From Sarcocystis neurona (taxonomy: Eukaryota; Apicomplexa; Conoidasida; Eucoccidiorida; Sarcocystidae): DNA of 64,000 bases. The position numbers were made by a program, and so were the translations under genes. Shown here in pieces: positions 36,600 through 49,500 of the stretch (the first letter of the stretch is position 1; each line of letters starts with the position of its first letter). The notes under the pieces are model-generated. The model searched no databases, was not told the origin of the DNA, and was given only the letters and a program-made list of their open reading frames with translations. Location: NCBI GenBank assembly GCA_000727475.1, contig KL647300.1, forward strand, positions 3,232,196 to 3,296,195, given 5' to 3'.

Positions 36600-38021
36600 G
36601 TGTGAGAAAGCTGGGCCTGTTGTCTGCGGCCGTCGAATCGGCGAGTCTTCAAGTGTGAGTTCCTCTTCTCTGCAGCTCCTGCAGCAGCGCCTTGAACGCG
36701 TTTGTAGCAGGTACCCCAACGGCTGCAGCAGTAACTGATCCAGGCGTTCCTGCAGCAGCTCCTACCGCAATGCGCGCAGCAGCTACGCTCGGAGTTCCTG
36801 CAGCAGCTCCTTCAGCCGGTACACAACAAATGATCGGTCAGAGCACGCCACTTTCAGTTTCCCGGGGCACGCCGGTTGCAAAAGGCGGGAGAGTTAGAGC
36901 ATTCGAAAATCGCGAAAGTTTTCAAGAATGAAGAAGTCTTACTCCCTCTACGACTGGTTTTCTCTATGTTTTCCCATGCAAGAAAAAAAAACACGCTTGC
37001 GCACTTCGCTATTACATCACCTCCTACAAAAGTGCTTACACGTACACAGAAGCGCGACAGCAGTGGTCCCGGCGCAGCTGCTGCAGCAGCAGCTCGACGA
37101 GTGCCGTCTGTCCCTGAGTGTGACACGTAGCTTCTACACACTCGGATAGACGAATGTCCCCCCCACAACATTTCTAGTAGTGCAACAGATCCAATGTAGA
37201 ATACGTAAGGACACACACGTACACATACATATACCAACGACGTATTACAACAACGACGGATGTGTCGCTGCTGCTGTTGCTGCCACAGCAGCGCCGCTGT
37301 CGATTTCGGCAGCAGCCCCAGCAGCCCGCCTGCCACAACAGCAGCACCAACACCTGAGAGCAGCTGCTGCTGCGTCCACCACACCAAGAGGCAACTGCTC
37401 TGGCGCTAAAGCAGCACCAGAGGCCGCGCTTCTCGTCCGCACCACGGCGACACCTCCCTTATAGTGTGTTGCTCCTTCTGTAGAGCGGCCTGTCGCAGCA
37501 TTTTATTTGCTCAGCGGCACAGGCGGCGCCTGCGTGAGCGCGACAACAGGCCAAACGCCTCGTCCGGTAGGCACGGCTGCAACGGGGCAGTTTCCTCTAC
37601 ACCAGTAGCTGCTGTTGTTGCTGCGGCGTTCGTAAGTCCTACAACTACGCAGCAACGACAGCAGCATACATTTACCAACAACCCAGGCACCAGCGGCCAC
37701 CGCCGCGCGCAGCCGGAGGAGTCGCCGCAGCAGCAGTATCCCGCAGGAGCAGCAACTGCAACAGAATCGGTGAAGGCGTCAGCAACAGCGCACCGGCGCC
37801 GCGGGAGCGGCGGCTACCGCAGCAGCGGCTACTGCAGCGGCGGTAGGCCTGCTGCAGCAGCACAGGAGGACGGCACATGCAAGCAACAGCAGGCAGCCGA
37901 CGTGCCACCCAGGAGCAAGACAATTTAAAACGACAGCAGCTACGACCGACCTCCTACGCAGCAGCAAGAGAAGAAAAAAGCCCGCATGCAACAGTAGTAG
38001 CAACGGCAACATGAACACTCA
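36600..38021. other. CAG-rich intergenic block, possible unassigned exons
   Basis: An acceptor-like CCTCTTCTCTGCAG at 36677 is followed by a frame with two VPAAAP repeats (36692-36931). Frames at 37260-37460 and 37464-37928 are Ala/Gln/Ser-rich. I could not link them into a gene. This is the 3' flank of the dynamin-like gene. Confidence 0.35.
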
Positions 38022-38855
38022 TTAAGCACCATTAGCAGAAGCCGTGGACACTATGGAGGGCACCCGGCGATTCATAAAATGTTCTTTCTCTTCGTTCTCA
38101 TCTGCTGCATTTCCTGTTTTGGACCCGCCCGCTGCAGGCACGTTGCTAAGAAGATAGGGATTCCGCAAAGACGCAGAAGTGGCAGAATTCAACAGAGGAG
38201 GTAAGTGACCCATCGCCGTTGCATCCTGCGACGCTGTCGATCGGAAGGTGTGCTTGCCACTTCTCTCGTAGGCTCCTCCTCCCCCGCTCTCTCCTGCTGC
38301 TGCTCCTCTCTCTGCTCCTGCTGCGGGCCCTCTCCCGTCCACGGCAAAGTCCCCCCCCCCTCGCTCCCCTGCTGTTGCCCCCCCTCCTCCTCCGCCTCCT
38401 CGTGCTGCTCCCGCTGCTGCAGCAGCTGTCCCGCGAGCATCTGCTGCTCCCATCGCAGGGGAGGCAGCCGAACTCCGCTGGTGAACACCTCTCCGTAAAG
38501 TAGTTTCCTCGTGCAACATTTTTCGAGAAGAAAAGGAAGAAGAAGCCGATAGCATTTCAGAGGAGCCAGTGGCAAACGGCCGGCCCGTAGAAGCTTCTTC
38601 TAACCGAGCCAGAAAGTCGACACCCCGGCCCTTCTGCAGCAGCTGCAGCAGCTTCCCGACACCTTCCAGCGCAAGTTTCGTATACTCCTCCGTGCGACGC
38701 GCCTGGCACAAGGCAGCAGGAAAGCGAAGCAAAAACCTAGGATTCTCCTCGTCTACAGGTCCACGTGCGCGGACGCAGCAGCAGCAGCAGTATCGAGGAC
38801 ACCAACGCATATATTTAGCCAGTAAAGGGAGCACTTGCTGGGGAAAGTTCTCCAG
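38022..38855 (-). CDS. Probable terminal exon of dynamin-like gene (or a separate gene's end)
   Basis: LENFPQQVLPLLAKYMRWCP, then a Cys run, GPVDEENPRFLLRFPAALC, RRTEEYTKLALEGVGKLLQL, DFLARLEEASTG, then Ser-, Ala- and Gly-rich sequence ending RRVPSIVSTASANGA and stop. Phase 0 fits the previous exon. The Cys run (CTG-repeat image) may be a small intron ending CCTGTAG, so the exon might start near 38757. Confidence 0.6.
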   Translation of the reverse strand: MENFPQQVLPLLAKYMRWCPRYCCCCCVRARGPVDEENPRFLLRFPAALCQARRTEEYTKLALEGVGKLLQLLQKGRGVDFLARLEEASTGRPFATGSSEMLSASSSFSSRKMLHEETTLRRGVHQRSSAASPAMGAADARGTAAAAAGAARGGGGGGGATAGERGGGDFAVDGRGPAAGAERGAAAGESGGGGAYERSGKHTFRSTASQDATAMGHLPPLLNSATSASLRNPYLLSNVPAAGGSKTGNAADENEEKEHFMNRRVPSIVSTASANGA

Positions 38856-40475
38856 CTGCCCGCAGCAGAAGCGACAGCAGCAAAACACGTAATAGCCGCC
38901 GTCGCAGCAGCAGCAGCTGCAGCCAGTTCGACAACAGCAACCGAGAGCAGCAGCAACAGAGCCGGCACGAGCAGCAAACCAACCTGACAAGTCCTACGGC
39001 ACCACTGGAGGCAACCCCAGCTACCCACCTCACAACAGCAGCAGCAAAGCCAGTGGCCCCGATCCTCGCAGCCACTGCACGACTGGAGCAGCAACGGCAA
39101 CCAGGTAACTGCTGCAGCAGCAGTAGAACCAGCCGCAGAGTACGCCCGAGAACGGCAGGCTAACTCAAACTAGCAACAGCAACGCGAGAGAAAGAGACAG
39201 AGACAGAAAGCGGTGGCTCGTGACCAACGGCCAACACCAGCAAACCCAGCAGCCACGAGAACCCCGAAAGACAGTAGGAGACGCAATGTACCAGCAGAGA
39301 GGTGCTTGCAGCCCCACCTGCTGACGGTTTACGTCGCGTAGATAAGTTAGTATCCAACAGAGGCGTGAAGACAAATAAAAACAGAGTCCCGACCGTACAC
39401 TCGTGTAGTGTGCAGAGAACGCGCAGGAACGAGCACTCCACAAACGTTTCCTTCCGTTATACGTGAAAGAGCAGCAGTATGTTGCACATGCGGGCACCGT
39501 CGCTCCTCCATGGTCACTAGACGCTCGCCAAGAAAAAAACAAAGCTGCTCCTGCTACTGCTTCTCGTTGTCTACGTCTTATTATCACTGGCGTCGCGCTG
39601 CCGGGAAGGACCCTGCCGCTGCCGACCTCACGCGGCCCTTTGGTGGTATACTCTCTCCACCAACGCCGCGAGTGCTGCTTCTGCGACTGCCGTTCCTACG
39701 GTTGTCCCCACACAGAGCCGAACTGCCGGCTCCCCTGCTGCCGCTCCTATTGGTGCCACCTTTACTCGGACGCTGCCGCCACGCTGTTCCTACGCTGCTG
39801 CTGCTGCTACGGTGCTGCTGCTGCTAGGTTGCTGCTGCTGCTTCGCCGCTGCTGTTGCTACTACGTTGCTGCTGCTGCTGCTACGTTGCTGCTGCTGCTA
39901 TGCAGCTGGTGATCTGTCGGTAGCACGCGTTCGAGACGCTTGCTGCCCGTCCTGCATGCTGGGCTTCCTCGACTCTTCTGCTGGTTTATTTCTTACGGCC
40001 TGCAGTTTGACCATCAGCTCATCTTTATTGAGGTCGATATTGAAATGTTCCATCAACTCTTCGTCTGTCCGCGGAAGGGCCCTCCCTGCGCGAAGCACAC
40101 ACGCACACATGCAGCGCGTGCACTTCTGGTGTACATACACCGTGCGACGGCGTGCCTTCGCTGTGGAGCGAACCAAGTCCACTACACACATATGTCTATC
40201 TACAACTTGGCGAAAAGATCCAACTGTGGATGTGTTCATACAGATACACGTCTACGTACGTCGGCATACACGGGCAGATTAAGGTAAAGAATATATATAC
40301 ATACGTGTGAACACATACGTACTTATGTAGACATTTCTTCAATGAATATGCAGAGGCTCCACGTCTGCTATCCACAAATCAACATATACTCGCACATAAA
40401 TTATATACATACATACATACATACATACACGTACATGCAATCTCACGTCTGCAAAACGAGTACTGCCAATATATG

Positions 40476-40506
<31 letters not shown>

Positions 40507-43500
40507 ATATATGTGTACGTGTGGCTTGAGAATGTGTCCAGATACATGCGTGTTTTCAAAAGTAAGACGTAAAAGAGTATGCAAACGTATACGTCTTGAC
40601 GCATACACATGAATATAGTAGCCTCTATCGGAGACAACGTACCCGTACATATATATACATCTATGTATGTGCCTGCGTATTACTGCTGCCTCTACCTGAG
40701 CTTTTCCACCCATATATATATATACACGCACTTTACAGTCCATACTCGTGATATACCTGTATATACATACATGTATGCGTAGGGCAGGGTGTATATTCGA
40801 GGTAATCTCCCCGCTGTATAGGAACATGTGTAGCACACGAAGAGACACACGAGCGTACGACTGCAGCGACGCGTCCCGGCCCCTCCACCACGGGTCCAAG
40901 CAGAATACACACACAACTTACACGAGGATATCAACAAAAGCACACTATCTAACCTACTATACAAATATGTGCACGTTTATATATATGCGTATATATGCAG
41001 TCCCCCATCACATACCGGTCGGTGAAGGTTCGCAGAGGATCCGCTCCTGCAACGTCCGCTCGAGGTCGCTTTCGCACGTGATCGTGTGTTTCTCTTCTGA
41101 TGCCAGGTGCTGTCACCCCACGCATGCACACACATACACACATACACGCAGACAGATATATATGTATATGTAGAGATAGATAGATACACACATATACACA
41201 CACACACGCACACGAATGTATCTACACACACACATACACACATATATATACAGATATACACATACACACACACAAGCATATATATATATATATATATATA
41301 CGTACGCCTCCATAGACACGAATGTACCTACACACACACACAAACACATACATACAGATATGCACATACATACACACAAGCACATACATACATATATATA
41401 TACATATATATACACACAGGTACGCCTATACACACACGAGTGTACCTACACACATACGTAAATACACACACACATATACACACATACACAGGAATGCAGC
41501 CTCATGGACAGCAGCAATGTATGACATATACGTACAAGTTTATCAGGAAGTGAATGTGTGTGGGTGTGTGCAGCAACCCGCAACACAGGGCTGCTGCTGC
41601 TGCTGCAGCTGCTGCACGGGCGACCGCGACGTCAGCACAGACCTGCTAGCAACGGAGTGCCAGGGGTGCAGAGCTGCAGCCAAAAAAAAGAACGCGGCTC
41701 CCCAGCCTCGTTGCGGCCTCAGCAGCAGAAGCAGCGCAGCAGTCGCGCGTAAATCGGAGACGAGCATGAGGAAAAGAAGAAGAAGCAACAGTAAAGGCAG
41801 AACAGCAGCTGCAAGAGGAGGAGGAAAAGGAGAAGCCGGAGTTGAGCAATGGCCCAGCAGCAAGCGGCGGAAGCAGAAGCAGCAGACACGGCTGCTGTGG
41901 CGTTGCCAGCGATCGCGCAGCAGGAGCACAGGAAGTGGCAGGAGCGGGGCAGCAGGCTTCTGGGCAGCCGCGTCCCCCGCCCGTCGCTGACTCTGTGGGG
42001 CAGCAGCAACAGCAGCAGTGCGCTGCGGTGCGACAACCTCCACGCAAAGACAGAGGACCACCGCAGTCCGGCCGGCCGAGCAGCAGCAGAAGCAGCAGGG
42101 ACAGGCAGCGCGCGCACAGCAACAGACCCAAGCAGAGAGGGGACGCCGCAACAGTTCGAAAGAGAGAACACATTCGGCAACCCACCATGCTCTTATCTTT
42201 GATATCTTTAATAAAGTACATGTACAGCTTCGTTGTCAAAGGAGCAGAAAGCAGCATTTTAACCACCCAAAATTGTATGCGCACCTGCAGCAGCGCCCAG
42301 AAGCAGCCACACCAATCCACACACACACACACGACGAAGTAGAACAGCAGATGTCTATTTTCTTCCTTTCGCACATATTTATAAAGAAAGAGAGAGATCT
42401 CCGTGGCTGCGGTACACACGTATGCATCAGGCGACAGCTTCTCTCTCCATGCGCACCGAAATGAGACCCCACAAACATGTGGATTGCAATTTCCTGCGAA
42501 ACCCGTGCAGTCCACGCGTCCCCACACTCCCTTCGCGCGTCCTTCTCCCTCCCTTCGCGAGGCACGCGGCGCAGTCAGCAGCTGCCTGCTGCTCCGCAAG
42601 CACGTCTCCCCCTGCAGGCGCCCTGCCTCACATCTTTTCTCTGCACCGCTTCACCGATTGCCCGGGCTTCAGGCGCGAGCCCCACGCGCAGCACGTCCTC
42701 GCGTGGACGCGTCCTGCATGCACTGCGGCTCGCGAGCGCCATGGATCGACGCACTGCCCCACCTGCATGCGCAGTGCCCCACGTGCATGCGCAGTGCCCC
42801 ACGTGCATGGGCACTGCCCCATGTGCATGCGCACTGCCCCACGTGCATAGGCACTGCCCCATGTGCATGCGCACTGCCCTATCTGCATGCGTACTACCCC
42901 CATCTGCATGCACACTGCCGCAGCAGCTGCAGGCAAGCTGCGCGTGCTTGTCGCCCGGCGTGTGTGTGCTGCTCGACTGCCCAGTCCCTTGCATCTCGCG
43001 CGTCACACATTCTCTCTGCGTCTTGCTGCTCATGTGCATGCGCCGGCGGAGACTTACTTCTTCGTAGATCATGTTGTTGGGAGTGCCTGCAGCACCGCTC
43101 TCATGTCGGGCGTAGACGTCTGCAATTCCCAGACGCTGCTTCCTCATTGCCAGAGAATCCTTCACGTGCTGCGTTACCTCCAGCATCATCGACCCTGCAG
43201 GGAACCACGTACATGCACACACATACATACATACACACATACCTACATACATACATAATGTCGACACACAGATATACATATATGTACGTAAATAGGTGTA
43301 GGTAGATATTATATATCACACAGGCGTATATATATATATATATGTGTATACATGCACGACCCCGTGGTTGCGTCGTCGCATGGAGATGAAGTTGACCAAG
43401 AAGGAAGCCAGCGCAAAAAGACGTCGCATGCGCTCGAGACGAGGAGAGACACTTCCACCCACCAGCAGCCTTCTCGACTGGTTCACATAAATGGCAATAT

Positions 43501-46500
43501 ATAGAGTACCTCGGGGTCGACACACACGCATAGCAGCGGGGCGTGGGACTGCGATGAGATTCTCGCCGTCCACCCCACACACCGTCTGTCTCTTCACAAC
43601 ACAGCGCTCGATCGACAAACGCAGGACACAATGCCAGGTCAGAAACACAAGTATATGAAGACACAGAGAAATTCCTCAGCGGAAGACCAGCACACACACA
43701 CATATATATACCCAGAGACTTTCTCTACATACACATATGTATACATAGGTATATACATATATGTAGACATCCACACACGTAGGTGTATGTATATATGCAT
43801 GTGTACGTATGTATATAAATATATATATGTAGAGGCAGGTATATAGGCATCTATATATCCTAATATGTAGATGGGTATTTATATATGTGTATACAGATAT
43901 ACATGTGTGTGTATATATATATGTGTACATACACATATTTATTACGTGTCTCGCCCATATAGGAGTGCCTATTCACACGGGAATGCTCATACACACACAC
44001 ACAGATATACACACACACATATACATACATATACACACATATATATTAATTTATATAGATATGCACACGGCACCATCCAAGTGGAATTGTCGTTTGTTTC
44101 TCTCGTCGTGTCTCTCTGGCGATGTGTCGTGCGCGCAGCATTGCCGCTTTTTTGCTGGCAATCGGAGGGAAGGCAAACGAGGAGAGAGACGTGAAGAGGA
44201 GGACAAGGGGCCGGCGCACTTCTTTTGTTTGCTGACCTCCAAGGAAGTCCGTCTCGAAGCGTCGGCAGCCGTCGAAGAAATCTTCTATCATCTCAAAGTG
44301 AATCGCATGCGTCTGCTCGAAAATCAAGTCTCGCATGGCTGTTGCGCACTCCCGAGCTCTTTTCCTGTCACACAAATACACACACACATATATATATAAG
44401 ACGCGTAACGCTGACGTCCACATTTATATTTGCGTATACACGTATATATGGATATATACACGCATACGTACGCATATATTCACGTATACGTCGCTGTACC
44501 ATATGGACAGAGAGAGAGAGGAGAGCCCCCCGCAGATGTACGCGAACTTCTTTGGACGTACACGCGCGAAAATCCTCCTACCACGCGCATATGTATGTGT
44601 ATAACCGTATATATACATGCACGTGTACACACATACAGATGCATATCTTGCAGGAAGGGATATGACGCATGCATCGCGTATGGATCGATTATAGTTTGAG
44701 CAGAAATGCAGTGACACGAATCTCTCTCGCTCTGTAGCGCTGTATGTACCAGGGGTGTCAGTCGAACCATCACCCATGTACCTATCTGTTTGCATCGGCA
44801 TGAGAAGTATCGGCGGGCGGGGACTCTGCACATCCGATCGCGTAGCGCAGCAGGAGCAGCAGGAGTCGAAGCAGCAGGAGCAGGAGAAGCAGGAGCAGGA
44901 GCTGCAGAAGCAGCAGGAGCAGGAGCAGGGGCTGCAGAAGCAGCAAGAGCAGGAGCAGGGGCTGCAGAAGCAGCAAGAGCAGGAGCAGGGGCTGCAGAAG
45001 CAGCAAGAGCAGGAGTAGCAGGAGCAGGAGCAGGAGCCCCCTTGGACGCAGCGCAGCCGTCGCGCTTCTCGCGCGTAGTCGTCGCAGCAGCGTCTGAAAG
45101 AGAGAGCAGCAGGACTGCTGCTGCCGCACTCTCCCGAGAAGTCACAGCAGCAGCGGCGAGAAGGGCGTCCGCGGAGCCGCAGCAGTGAGTCTCTCCGGTG
45201 CGCGAAGAAGGCAGTAGCGTTCTCTGCGAAGGCGCAGAGGATCCCTCTCACTTCTTCCTCTTTTCCTTCTTCAGCAGCAGCAGCACAAGCAGCAGCAGCA
45301 ACAGTACGGCAACGAAGTGGTCGTACCTGCAGTAGTTCTCAAGGGACAAATTCAGTTCCTCCATAAAGCGGCGGTTATTAACGAGAAACAGCAGGCCACC
45401 GGTGAGGTCGCCGTTCCGAACCTGCCGCAGCACCTCAGCACTTGCTGCTCGGAGAATGCGACGCAGTGCAGCAGCAGCAGCGCATGCAGCGAGACGCACC
45501 AGCTGCAGCATTCCTCCCCGCACATTTGCCTGCAGCAGATCTGCCACCAGCGGCTCCCAGTCGGCCTTGTCGATCACGTGTCTCACCGAACGCATCATCT
45601 GCGCGTACAACACGCGCCACAAGCCGCAGAACACTCCATCGCCAGCAACAGCAGCAAACGTTCAGCTGCCTTCCGCACCACTTTCGCACACGCACAAAGT
45701 CAGGCAGCAAGGTCTCTTTCTCTATACATATATACAGAGAGAGTGAAAGCTAGAGAGGGACAGAGAGAAGCGCAAGCCGGTATGGAAAAAGAATGATGCA
45801 CGTCTCACATATGGAAGTGTGATACTTCCCCTCACCTGCACGTATTTTAGATGCATCTCTCTCTCTATATATATATTATACATATGTACTATATATATAT
45901 ATATATACACGTAATCAATGTGCGGCAATGCGCTCTCCATCCATAACCCGCAGTCTCTCTCTCTCTATATATATACACACACATACATATACAGTATATA
46001 TACATAGACGTAATCAGTGTGCGGCAATGCTTTCTCTCTATATCCTTCACACTCCCTCTTTATACATAGGACGCGCAAGCCACATGTATGTGGGTCTCAT
46101 ATATGTGGGCATTTTTACAGCCCCTCCATCTTCTCTATATACACGCTACGTATACCTGTATACACATATATATATATATATATATACATCGTACCTACAC
46201 ACATGCTATATCCATATATATGTAAATAAATGTACACGGGAGAAAATGACTCCGGGTAACGAGAGGCGTACAGGGTGATACGCAGGTGCGTGTGTGGCGA
46301 AATCGTTGGAATAAAGAGACAGACATATGCGAGACACATGCGCAGGCAGTCTTTTGCCCCACCCGAACTTCTTGTAAATGGTGGGGGTGAGGGGGGGTGG
46401 TGGTGGCGGTGGTCGGCAGTGGTGAGTCACTGAGTTTGTACCTGCAAGAGCACACAGTCGCTGAATCTCCCTTCTTCCGGCTCGGTGCTGCATATCCAAC

Positions 46501-49500
46501 ATTTCTCACACATATACATGTGTGTATGTGTACCTCTCTATCTCTCTCTATATATGTATATATATATATGGATCTTCCTCGCTTTCCGTGTCTCCCTTTG
46601 TATCTGTGGATCCCTGTTCGTTCAGGTGGGCGGGCCTTTGCGTGGGGAGTTTACCTGGAGGAGCACGTGGTCGCTGAATTTCCTCTCTGGCTCTATGTTG
46701 CACATGTGGAACTTGAGCCAGCGGCCGAGGTGGGTGAGGGCGAGTTGATTAAGAAGTCGCATTTCTGCAAAGTCTCCTGAAATCCGTTGCATCGTCGACA
46801 AATTCGCTGTCGCGCGACGTGCGCCTGCGCACCACACACAAGCCCGTCTACGCATGCATGCGCACAGCAGCAGCAGCAGCAGAGAGGCCTGGCAGACCTC
46901 CCCCAGCCATTAGGAAAAAAGGGGGAGCAGAAGAAAACGAGAGGAGAAAGGAGGCGGGGACAGAAGCTGTAACGCGTAGCAGCAGCAGCAGCAGACGCAG
47001 AGACGACGACAGCAGCCGAAGAGAGACAGGAAGGGAAACGTGTGGCGGACTCGTTGGAAAACGAGGAGAGGAGGTGGAAGAGGAGGAGACGGAAAAGTGG
47101 ACAAAAAAAAAGGAAAACAACGCTGGAAGCAGCAGACTCGTCTCTTCTCAGAAGACGACGACGTGATACGGGCAGGCACGCAGAAAGAAGAAGATGCACA
47201 GAAACGGAGAGCAGGCGAGCAACGACGAGTCGAGGCGGGTTCGAAGGAGACACACACTTGCGAAAACAAACACGCTGACGTGCACGCAGAGATATTCAAG
47301 CATGCAAAAACATTTCACGAGTCGGTGGTCCACACACACATACACACACCTACAATATCTGCTGCTACACATCTCTCTCCCTCTCCATATATATATATAT
47401 ATATACGTACACCTTTGCAGAAGGAACTTCAATATATACATCTATTCATATTCTCTGTACGCACTTCAGAATATCTGCATATATATATATATATATATAT
47501 ACATGTATATACCCAGACACAACGAAGCTCCACTATACACATGTACCATATAACATATATACAATTACATATACATACCTCACTGTACATACCTCTGTAT
47601 CTATACCTATATATATATATATACCAGACACAATGATACCTTTCATATACCCACATACCATACATATATATATATATGTACCCCGGAACATAGATATATT
47701 CATATATATATATAAATATAACCCACTGTACGTATCTGTATATCTATATCCGCGCATAAATAGATATATATACACCCATGTATAGCCAGACACAATGCTA
47801 CCTTCAGCTGTGCATATATCATATAAACATATACCTATATGTGCCCCACTACAGACATATATATATGTGTGTAGCCGATTGTACGTATCTGTGTATCTAT
47901 ATCTAGCAATATATATATGATATGCGACAAGTTCCGTCCCCAGTACATGTACAAAAAAGACACAACCGCGCATGCATTCCACAGACAGGTACGCACACAC
48001 CGACACAGACCAAGTTCTTCTGCATATGTGTGTGGGTGTGTGTGTGTGTGTGAAGCGAGCGCTCTTCACTTTTCTTCGCTGGTCGCCTCACACTGCCCTT
48101 TCTCGAGGAAATGCGGGAGACGGTGCTGCAGCGAACGTGTAGGGTAGCCAGAGTAAGAAGAATGGCGCCAGCGGGCGTCGGGAGGTACCTGCGAGGGTCG
48201 TTCCGCGATCAGGAAGCTCTGCTGCTGCATCCGTGAAAAGCTCATCAATGGCCACAACTTGGTCGGGCGCATGCGGGCTCAGGACTGAGCGAAGGTCCGG
48301 GCCAAGCAGGCACTTGACGACCGCTTCGCCTCGATCAAACAAGTAGCTGCGGCTGCCTCCTTGCTGCAGCGCATGCAACCCGCCCCCCGCTGCTGTCGCT
48401 CCTCCTCCTCCGCCTCCTGCGGTAGCGGCTCCTCCAGGCCCCCCCCCCTCTCCGCCCCCTCCGCCGGCGGCGCCTGCCGGTGCTGCTCCCCCTCCTCCTC
48501 CGGGAGCGGCGGCGCCGGTTTCTGAGGCGAGGTCGCCGTTCAGCAGCAGCGCGCCACCCGACGCAGCAGCGCCGCTTCCTCCTGCGCTCCCCCACGGCGT
48601 CTGTTGCTGCTGCTGCAGCGCAGGCAGTGAAACGCTCAGCAGCTCGACGGGCTGCAGCCCCACCCACCCGTCCGGACGGTAGAACCGCCGCCAGCACCGG
48701 AAGCCTGCAGGCGGCGGGGAGTACGGCTGCATCACCTGCAGCAACGAGGGCAACGACCACACGTGCGCGTGGCAGCAGCTCTGTGTGTGTGGCGTCCCAG
48801 CTCGCCCAAGCACCTCCCCAGCGTCGTCGCCTCTACCCCCCCACATCACACGCGCGCCTACGTTTCTTCCGTGATACACCCGCATGCGGACGTACGTCAC
48901 GGAGGACTATTCCGCTCCCTACGACTGCTACCTGCGTCTGCCCTTTCCTCTACCCCTGCAGATTTTCCACGTGTCCAGCACGCACAGTGCGGGAAAAGGA
49001 AAACACGGAACGGGACAAAGAAAGGAGAAGGGAAATAAACGACCTCAACGCAGCTGTGGCTACGATGCGGGTCAAAATGCGGACCCCTACTCCTGAGAGT
49101 GATGTATCCGATCAACTTGTACTACTACTGCCCACATCCAGACGTCTATACATACACCCCTATGTGACGCACGTATGCCCACGCTGCCTGTGTTGACGTG
49201 TAGCGCATGCATCTGCCCCGTATACTCGCACACAGAGTCAGAGAAAGGCAGTGTCACGCCATGCGTCCAAAACAAGTGCACATATACACACACTGCCGCC
49301 CCTTCGTCGGCAGGTGGAGGACGCATGCAAAACAAGCGTACACACCTTTTCATTCAACAAGGACCCTGCGTCACCACCCTTCGCCCGGAGTGTTCTCGCC
49401 TGCACGCTGCCGGCCACCAGCGGACACACTGGGGGGGGGCCACAGTGACGGTGTGGAGCCGCCACAACACCCCCGCGTACGTGCGTACACACTCGCGTGA

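Larger units (their letters stand above)
41110..43057 (-). other. Intron of dynamin-like gene
   Basis: GTAAGT to GGGGTGACAG. Contains the 20-bp minisatellite at 42740-42910, CAG-rich DNA on the plus strand at 41590-42130 with long overlapping frames, and ACACAT arrays at 41110-41500. Confidence 0.65.

Noticed and set aside
41322..42342. Nested plus-strand gene in the intron at 41.1-43.0 kb
   Set aside because: Several overlapping Ala/Gln/Ser/Arg frames of similar length exist in all phases, as expected from CAG-rich DNA, and none has a motif or clear splice borders.
42740..42910. CRISPR-like array
   Set aside because: Units are contiguous 20-base tandem copies with no spacers, in a eukaryotic intron.
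44755..45018. Plus-strand frame of QEQEQGLQKQ repeats as a small gene
   Set aside because: Pure minisatellite translation inside an intron of the minus-strand gene, with no unique sequence.
48335..48760. 141-codon Arg/Ala frame on the minus strand
   Set aside because: Out of frame with the phase-consistent exon 48189-48704; its Arg runs are the shifted image of Gly codons.
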